From positions 682,001 through 746,000 of the forward strand of contig NZ_JBHSEC010000019.1 of assembly GCF_042651785.1 (NCBI RefSeq): a stretch of 64,000 nucleotides of DNA. The letters run 5' to 3'. The position numbers were made by a program, and so were the translations under genes. Source of the DNA: Chungangia koreensis. Lineage in GTDB: Bacteria > Bacillota > Bacilli > Bacillales_A > Planococcaceae. Below the pieces are notes generated by a model, which was not told the origin of the DNA, made no database searches, and saw only the letters and a list, made by a program, of their open reading frames with translations. Below, piece after piece: positions 58,842 to 64,000 of the stretch (its first letter is position 1; each line of letters opens with the position of its first letter).

Positions 58842-60140
58842 TTATTCCTGAAAGGAATTTTCACCATTTCCTGTCGAACACTGCGCTTCCCCGGGAAATA
58901 CTTTTTTCATTTCCAAACGCACTAATCTCTTATTCAACTCCGCTAACAGTTTCTCACGGCTCTCGACCCTTGGGAAATAGTGATTCTCAGCAAGTTCATT
59001 TGCCGATTCAGCCGCACGTGAAGCTTCAAGAAAATCTTTGAATTGATGTTCATAGATCTTCGATAACTCAATGTACGCATCTATTTTCTTCCTGCCAACT
59101 AACCCCTCTAAACTATGTTGGAATGAAACGGCTGCCTCTTTGTAACGTTTCTCTCTTTTTAATTGATAGCCTAAATAATAAAATGCATAGGATGTATCGT
59201 TTGAAAATGATTCCGTTACATATAGGAATAAATCTTTCCCTTTCGAATTCACTTTAAGGTCGGCATACCATTTTCCGATATTAGTATATGTAACGGCAGA
59301 TTCGTTTTCAGGTTCTGAAAGAAGCAGACTTGTGGATTGGATGAATAAAGTGAGAAGCGATAAAATATCCCATTCATTATGCTTTAGGACTTTCATTAAT
59401 AATTCGGGATTACCCGATTTTACCGCGTCCATATAGATGACTGGTGCTAAATGGCCCGGAATATCTCCTTTTCTATGGAAACCAAGTTTCTCCTCTTCCA
59501 CTTTTGTCAGTTTGAATCTTTCCATTTCATCCTTCCACATACGCCGAGTTCCTACAAGTAGATCGACATGTCGGTGTTCCTTTAACTTTGGCAATTCGTT
59601 GCGATTCAGTGTCCATCTCGTTTCAATTTGTGGCCAATCGAAGCTTTTGCCATTGTATGAGACTAACGTCATCGGCTTTTTCCATAAGTCCGTTTCAAAT
59701 AGGAATGCCGCTTCGTTTGCTGGATCTGCGAGAACATATTGGACTAATTCTACTGCCTCTTCTCTCACTCTCAAGAAACCGATTAAAAAGATCAACGTGC
59801 CGGTCCCTTTTAAACCGGTAGTTTCTGTATCAAAAAATACAATCTCTTCATCATCCGTTAAATGGAATGGATGAACTTCTCCGGCGTCATGCCATTGGTC
59901 AAGTGCTCGGTGAAAACCATTCAATTGAATGTTCCCGTGGACATGATCTAAAGGGTATAGCGTCTTCTTACGAAACACTAATCCATAATCGTTTTCCAAC
60001 GACTCAAGTCCTGCTCTAATCCATCTATCCGTATACTCCGGTTTTACCGGTTTTTTTCTTAGCTGTTTTTTCTCTTCTTTCACGATTGGCGCTTTCTTTA
60101 ACAGGCTTTTCATCTGCAACAGCTTATTTTCGTAAGACAT
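58842..60140 (-). CDS. mrfB: MrfB (YprB), DEDD exonuclease of mitomycin repair
   Basis: A 432-residue protein. The 3'-5' exonuclease core (about 95-290) begins with IVFFDTETTGLKGTGTL, carries LVSYNGKSFDWPQIETR and ends with KHNEWDILSLLTLF, giving the acidic DEDD residues. The C-terminal third (about 300-410) looks like TPR repeats. MrfA and MrfB work together in UvrA-independent repair of mitomycin C adducts in B. subtilis. It follows mrfA by one base. Confidence 0.9.
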   Translation of the reverse strand: MSYENKLLQMKSLLKKAPIVKEEKKQLRKKPVKPEYTDRWIRAGLESLENDYGLVFRKKTLYPLDHVHGNIQLNGFHRALDQWHDAGEVHPFHLTDDEEIVFFDTETTGLKGTGTLIFLIGFLRVREEAVELVQYVLADPANEAAFLFETDLWKKPMTLVSYNGKSFDWPQIETRWTLNRNELPKLKEHRHVDLLVGTRRMWKDEMERFKLTKVEEEKLGFHRKGDIPGHLAPVIYMDAVKSGNPELLMKVLKHNEWDILSLLTLFIQSTSLLLSEPENESAVTYTNIGKWYADLKVNSKGKDLFLYVTESFSNDTSYAFYYLGYQLKREKRYKEAAVSFQHSLEGLVGRKKIDAYIELSKIYEHQFKDFLEASRAAESANELAENHYFPRVESREKLLAELNKRLVRLEMKKVFPGEAQCSTGNGENSFQE

Positions 60141-60141
60141 A

Positions 60142-62415
60142 TCATTGTCCCTCTGCTAACGAAGAGAGTAATTTAAATACCGAATGTTTGATGAACCGAT
60201 TTGCATCTTGAGGTCCGATACATACAGGGCATCCACTTTCACATGGACAATTTGACACATGAGCTGCAGTACGTTGGAGTAACTCCCTCCAAATATCATA
60301 TATACCTTCACTGATTCCTATTCCGCCAGGGTAACTATCATATATAAAGAAGGTAGGTTCTCCGGATTGTACAGCCTTGACTTGTGGAACAACATGTATA
60401 TCAGTCCTATCACACTGAACAAACAGAGGTATAAAAGAACCGATGGCGTATGCTGCACCTGTCATGGCATCGGTTAATGTGGACTCTGACCAACCGTCCG
60501 GACGTTTAAAAGAAATCCATGTTGAATTTGTATGCAACTCTTCCGGTGGTAAGGTAATGGGTCCAGATCCAATATTGTCATGTGTGCCAAATCGGATTTT
60601 CTTGAAAATGGTCGGCATTGCAAGTACAGATATATCTCCATATGAAACGTTGACAGTTCCAGTTTCATCGCTTTTATCTTGAGCTATGACTTTTAACTCA
60701 ACCGCAAGATTAGCATCCGTATAATAGTCAACATCTACTTGAGTTACATACGCTTTTTTCTCTTCCCAATCCAGTGTCTCAACTTGGTATTGTACTCCCT
60801 GATGCAGGTAAATCGCTTCCTCATGTAAGAGCGTCATGGCACTATAGCGGTCCATTTCGCCGATTACCTTCGTCCCTTTTGGGATTGTCTGATCTATGAT
60901 TACTACATTTTCTTGTGAAGCAGATCTTAAGCTAATGTCATGTGCAGGGAATCGATCACTCATCCAATGCCATTGATCTGAAACGCGCATTAGTACCCCT
61001 TCATTTTCAAGGTAAGCCAACAGTTCCTGTATTTCAAATTCGCCATATTGTTCTGTCATGGAGAACGGAAGCTCAAATGATGCACATTTTAGATGGTCCA
61101 TTAGAATAATCAGATTATCAGGATGGATCCTAACTTCTTCCGGCGATTGTCCTAAAAAATAGTCCGGATGCTCAACAACGTACTGATCGAGAGCCGTGGA
61201 TTGTGCGACATAGATGACTAACGCTTCATCCTGTCTTCTGCCCGCTCTTCCCGCCTGCTGCCAAGCACTGGCGATATTACCGGGATACCCGGTCATAATA
61301 CATGCCTGAAGCTGACCAATGTCAACACCGAGTTCTAGTGCGTTCGTACTAACAACCGTCTGAATCGTTCCATCCCGAAGCCCTTTTTCAATCTCTCTCC
61401 GTTCAGAAGGAAGATACCCCCCACGATAACCGCGGATTGTCTGGTCAGAAAGTTTTTTCTTCGTTAAATCATTCAAGTAAGTGACGAGCATTTCAACCCG
61501 GACTCTGCTTTTGGCGAATACAATTGTCTGTACGCCCTCCTTATAAAGTTTTGAAGCTACATCCCGAACTTCTAAAATAGCGCTTCTTCTTACGCCGAAC
61601 GTCGGATGAATAATAGGAGGATTGTAAAATATGAAATGCTTTTTTCCTGAAGGTGCACCATTCTCTGAAATCAGATGATGGTCAGTATTCGTCAAACTAT
61701 CTGCAAGCACTTTCGGATTGGCAATAGTCGCGGAAGTACAAATGATGATCGGATTGCTTCCATAATAGGCACAAATCCGTTTCAATCTGCGTATGACGTG
61801 GGCAACATGACTTCCGAAAACTCCTTTATATGTATGCAATTCGTCGATGACGATATACTTCAAGTTTTCAAAAAGCGAGACCCATTTTGTATGATGTGGC
61901 AAAATACCTGAATGGAGCATATCAGGATTCGTCATGACGATATGTCCGGACTTCCTTACTTTTTGACGGATTCCTGGACTTGTGTCCCCATCATACGTAT
62001 AACTTAATATTTCCTCTCCGCTATGCTCGATGAGTGTGTGAAGATCACTCTTCTGATCTTGAGCAAGAGCTTTTGTCGGAAATAGATAAAGTGCACGGGA
62101 AGAAGAATCATTTAAAATCGATTGAAGGACCGGTAAATGATAACAAAGTGACTTGCCTGATGCTGTTGGTGTAATGGCGGTAAACGATTTTCCTTCCATC
62201 GCCAGATCGAAAGCTTCCCTTTGATGGGAATACAGCCGTTCTATCCCTCGTTCCCGCAAAGCTTTTTGAATGGATGGATGGAGAACTTCCGGAAAGTCCG
62301 CATATTTAGCCGTCTTCGCTTCGACTGTGTGCCAATGGGCTATGCGTTCCTTCATTTCCGGGTCTTGCCTCCATTCAGAAATGACTCCCGATAATCCCTT
62401 TTTACTTCTGATCAT
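60142..62415 (-). CDS. mrfA: MrfA (YprA), DEAD/DEAH-type DNA helicase
   Basis: A 757-residue helicase. Motif I is TPTASGKSLCYHLP (about residue 82), motif II is VIDELHTYKG (DELH), motif III is TSATIANP, and motif VI is QQAGRAGRRQDEA. The C-terminal DUF1998-type zinc site is NCPCESGCPVCIG, four cysteines. In B. subtilis the enzyme unwinds DNA 3'-5' and excises mitomycin C adducts with MrfB. GAGGAGGGGG lies ahead of the ATG at 62415, which is inside the end of yppE. Confidence 0.92.
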   Translation of the reverse strand: MIRSKKGLSGVISEWRQDPEMKERIAHWHTVEAKTAKYADFPEVLHPSIQKALRERGIERLYSHQREAFDLAMEGKSFTAITPTASGKSLCYHLPVLQSILNDSSSRALYLFPTKALAQDQKSDLHTLIEHSGEEILSYTYDGDTSPGIRQKVRKSGHIVMTNPDMLHSGILPHHTKWVSLFENLKYIVIDELHTYKGVFGSHVAHVIRRLKRICAYYGSNPIIICTSATIANPKVLADSLTNTDHHLISENGAPSGKKHFIFYNPPIIHPTFGVRRSAILEVRDVASKLYKEGVQTIVFAKSRVRVEMLVTYLNDLTKKKLSDQTIRGYRGGYLPSERREIEKGLRDGTIQTVVSTNALELGVDIGQLQACIMTGYPGNIASAWQQAGRAGRRQDEALVIYVAQSTALDQYVVEHPDYFLGQSPEEVRIHPDNLIILMDHLKCASFELPFSMTEQYGEFEIQELLAYLENEGVLMRVSDQWHWMSDRFPAHDISLRSASQENVVIIDQTIPKGTKVIGEMDRYSAMTLLHEEAIYLHQGVQYQVETLDWEEKKAYVTQVDVDYYTDANLAVELKVIAQDKSDETGTVNVSYGDISVLAMPTIFKKIRFGTHDNIGSGPITLPPEELHTNSTWISFKRPDGWSESTLTDAMTGAAYAIGSFIPLFVQCDRTDIHVVPQVKAVQSGEPTFFIYDSYPGGIGISEGIYDIWRELLQRTAAHVSNCPCESGCPVCIGPQDANRFIKHSVFKLLSSLAEGQ

Positions 62416-62773
62416 CTTCCCCCTCCTCTCGTATTGCCCTCAAAAGCGTCTCTAACGTGTATTGAACAGCTTGAATCGATTGGACAAACCGTTTCTTCCC
62501 AGTTTCTTTATAAAACGACTGTACTAAAAATTGTTTCATCATATCTACGGCATGGTCGATTTGCTGAACTCTCACATGCTTCGGTCGATACGATGCAATC
62601 CATTCTTTACTTTGCTTTTCCCACTCATCAATCTTTGCATGGAAATGATCCACATGGGGCTTGACCTCCCCGAAAAAATCAGGAGAGCGATCTTCTTCCC
62701 TCATACGTTTATGTCGATTGAGGCATTCCTCGCACTCATTAAATAGTTTTATAGTTAATTGTTTTAGCGACAT
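62402..62773 (-). CDS. yppE: YppE family (DUF1798) protein
   Basis: A 123-residue four-helix-bundle protein of the YppE family, whose function is unknown. It is helical throughout (MSLKQLTIKLFNECEECLNRHK at the start, QIDHAVDMMKQFLVQSFYKETGKKRF in the middle). I chose the ATG at 62773, which gives the usual family length; AAGGTG lies 9 bases upstream. A longer frame to 62833 adds basic, non-conserved residues. It overlaps mrfA by 14 bases, so yppE-mrfA-mrfB form one operon. Confidence 0.82.
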   Translation of the reverse strand: MSLKQLTIKLFNECEECLNRHKRMREEDRSPDFFGEVKPHVDHFHAKIDEWEKQSKEWIASYRPKHVRVQQIDHAVDMMKQFLVQSFYKETGKKRFVQSIQAVQYTLETLLRAIREEGEDDQK

Positions 62774-62972
62774 GTTTTCTGACACCTTACTCTTTTTTCC
62801 TTTAGTGTAACAAATTTTACGATGTAACTCCATAAAGACCGAACAAATATTCCTTTATTATAGGATTAGCGACAAAATTATGAGATAATGGTGGGTAGTA
62901 TTATTGAAACCTAACTGGAAGAGCAACGTCTTCTCTTATGGTATGATAGGTTTCGGATAAGAGGTGCATATT

Positions 62973-63584
62973 ATGGTTATACGTTACCCAAACGGGAAAT
63001 CGTACAGTCCGCCCGTATCAAATCCTAAAAAAAACAAACAGTCCAAGAAGGATTACTCTTTTAGTAATCGGGGAAAAACGTTAGAGGATGAAATCAATGA
63101 AACGAATGAGTTTTACTTAGACCGTAACATTGCAGTCATTCATAAGAAACCTGTTCCAATTCAAATCGTCAATGTAGAGTACCCGTCCCGTAGTGCAGCC
63201 GTTATCCGGGAAGCTTATTTTAAAACACCGTCGACAACAGATTATAACGGCGTATGGAAAGGATACCATATTGACTTTGAGGCGAAAGAAACAGAAAATC
63301 CGACTTCTTTCCCGCTTAAAAACATCCATCCCCACCAAGTCGAACATATGAAAAGCGTAATACTGCAAAAGGGAATTGCTTTTCTGATTATTAGATTCTC
63401 TTCAGCTGATAAATATTATGCAGTCCCGTATTCTATGCTCGAAGAAAAATGGAAAAGGATGCTTCAGGGCGGCAGGAAGTCTATTCCTCTGAAAGAATTT
63501 GAACAGGAAGCAATCGAAATAAATACCGGATACAGTCCCCGTATCAACTACTTGGAGGCTGTAGAACAAATGCTCGGCAAGTAA
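62973..63584 (+). CDS. recU: Holliday junction resolvase RecU
   Basis: Cuts four-way DNA junctions in recombination and chromosome segregation. The 203-residue protein begins MVIRYPNGKSY and has the nuclease core: NRGKTLEDEINETN (catalytic Glu), a long beta region with YNGVWKGYHIDFEAKET (Asp and Glu-x-Lys of the PD-(D/E)xK type) and LKNIHPHQVEHM. The ATG at 62973 follows AAGAGGTG; a GTG at 62964 overlaps this site. It is cotranscribed with ponA, 34 bases downstream, as in B. subtilis. Confidence 0.95.
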   Translation: MVIRYPNGKSYSPPVSNPKKNKQSKKDYSFSNRGKTLEDEINETNEFYLDRNIAVIHKKPVPIQIVNVEYPSRSAAVIREAYFKTPSTTDYNGVWKGYHIDFEAKETENPTSFPLKNIHPHQVEHMKSVILQKGIAFLIIRFSSADKYYAVPYSMLEEKWKRMLQGGRKSIPLKEFEQEAIEINTGYSPRINYLEAVEQMLGK

Positions 63585-63595
63585 TTGCCGAGCAT
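63570..63595 (+). promoter_or_regulatory. Hairpin across the recU stop codon
   Basis: An 11-bp perfect stem (ATGCTCGGCAA / TTGCCGAGCAT) closed by a GTAA tetraloop of the GNRA type that includes the recU stop. No T-run follows, so it is not a normal terminator. Confidence 0.65.
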
Positions 63596-63618
63596 TCATA
63601 GAAAGTGAGGAAAATACT

Positions 63619-64000
63619 GTGGCTGATAGAAAAATGTCAAGAGAACAGCGCAGGAAAGAGCTTGAGAAACAAAAGAAAGCAAAAAAACCGGCGAAGGGCA
63701 TATTTAAAAAGATTGTCACATTGATCGTTGCTGTGTGCCTACTATTGTTCATAGGTGGTGCCGTACTCTTTACTGTATATGCAAGCAGTGCACCTGAATT
63801 AGATGAAAAGTCTTTAAAGGATCCCATATCTTCAATCGTACTAGATAAAAACGGCGACCGCTTTGCAGTAATAGGTGCGGAAAATCGAAAGTATATCCCC
63901 TATGAAGAAATACCGCAAACAATGGAAGATGCCATATTAGCAACAGAGGACGTCCGCTTTTATAATCATATGGGAATCGACTTATTCCGCCTTGGTGGTG
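63619..64000 (+). CDS. ponA: Penicillin-binding protein 1 (5' part)
   Basis: The first 127 residues of a class A PBP, running off the right edge. From the GTG at 63619 (after GTGAGG) it reads MADRKMSREQRRKELEKQKK, a basic cytoplasmic tail, then one membrane helix (IVTLIVAVCLLLFIGGAVLFTVYA). The start of the glycosyltransferase domain follows with ATEDVRFYNHMGID, the E-D-x-x-F-x-x-H-x-G motif carrying the catalytic glutamate. PBP1 polymerises and crosslinks peptidoglycan and is the partner of GpsB. The transpeptidase half lies outside the window. Confidence 0.93.
   Translation, partial: MADRKMSREQRRKELEKQKKAKKPAKGIFKKIVTLIVAVCLLLFIGGAVLFTVYASSAPELDEKSLKDPISSIVLDKNGDRFAVIGAENRKYIPYEEIPQTMEDAILATEDVRFYNHMGIDLFRLGG

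Noticed and set aside
1..64000. Prophage, insertion sequence, defence island or secondary-metabolite cluster
   Set aside because: No integrase, transposase, restriction, toxin-antitoxin, Cas or synthase genes are present; gene order is that of the conserved Bacillus core. DynA has reported phage-protective effects but is a housekeeping membrane protein.

Overview
The window looks like chromosome of a low-GC, endospore-forming member of the Bacilli. A complete gerA-gerB-gerC germinant receptor operon supports this, as does gene order that closely follows the Bacillus subtilis yp- region (dfr-thy-ypjP, ypiP-brxA, ypgR/ypgQ, csp-ypeQ, dynA, ypwA-ypvA-ypsC-rnpB-gpsB, mrfB-mrfA-yppE, recU-ponA) and the odhAB-yojNO region. 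Planococcaceae (Sporosarcina-like) is my best guess from the shuffled synteny and the type of intergenic repeats, but this is inference. Nearly everything is housekeeping or stress-physiology core genome. I see no prophage, insertion sequence, CRISPR array, tRNA or rRNA.

Layout. 1-8.7 kb: an AI-2E-type exporter (cut by the left edge), an LCP-family wall ligase, MsrA, an ABC-F ATPase, a DUF1232 protein, a lipoprotein, a cold-shock gene with a long structured leader, a DUF1033 protein and the xpaC-telA pair. 8.7-16.7 kb: the 2-oxoglutarate dehydrogenase operon odhA-odhB, a DedA protein, a DUF6501 protein and the MoxR/VWA pair yojN-yojO. 16.7-21.5 kb: a four-PAS diguanylate cyclase, a free-standing MurG-like glycosyltransferase and a MATE exporter. 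21.5-30.2 kb: the germinant receptor operon, a secreted CAP protein, a ctp protease-CobW GTPase-small orphan operon, deoD and yozE. 30.3-32.5 kb: a chemoreceptor followed by a cluster of structured intergenic repeats. 32.5-44.9 kb: msrA-msrB, ypmS, ypmR, yplQ, dfrA-thyA, ypjP, ypiP, brxA, a CvfC-type protein, an Uup-type ABC-F, a frameshifted ypgQ, a second cold-shock gene, ypeQ and an RNase H-like gene. 44.9-53.2 kb: a MarR-controlled MFS exporter, a phosphoesterase, a DUF421 protein, a rhodanese, the double-headed dynamin dynA and a CheX-like protein. 53.2-64 kb: ypwA, ypvA, ypsC, rnpB, gpsB, mrfB, mrfA, yppE, recU and the 5' part of ponA.

How they connect. Several blocks deal with envelope growth and its repair or control (LCP ligase, MurG-like enzyme, dynA, gpsB, ponA). 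Others cover oxidative and DNA damage (two msrA, msrB, brxA, mrfAB, recU), carbon flow through the TCA cycle (odhAB with a cre-like site at its promoter) and folate/thymidylate synthesis (thyA-dfrA). I did not find an obvious new multi-gene defence or biosynthetic system. The more unusual items are local: a gene interrupted at an A11 tract, a palindrome that terminates two convergent genes while encoding the same last residues of both, a cold-shock leader with a 19-bp hairpin plus U-tract, three very small ORFs with strong ribosome binding sites, and a repeat cluster after the chemoreceptor.
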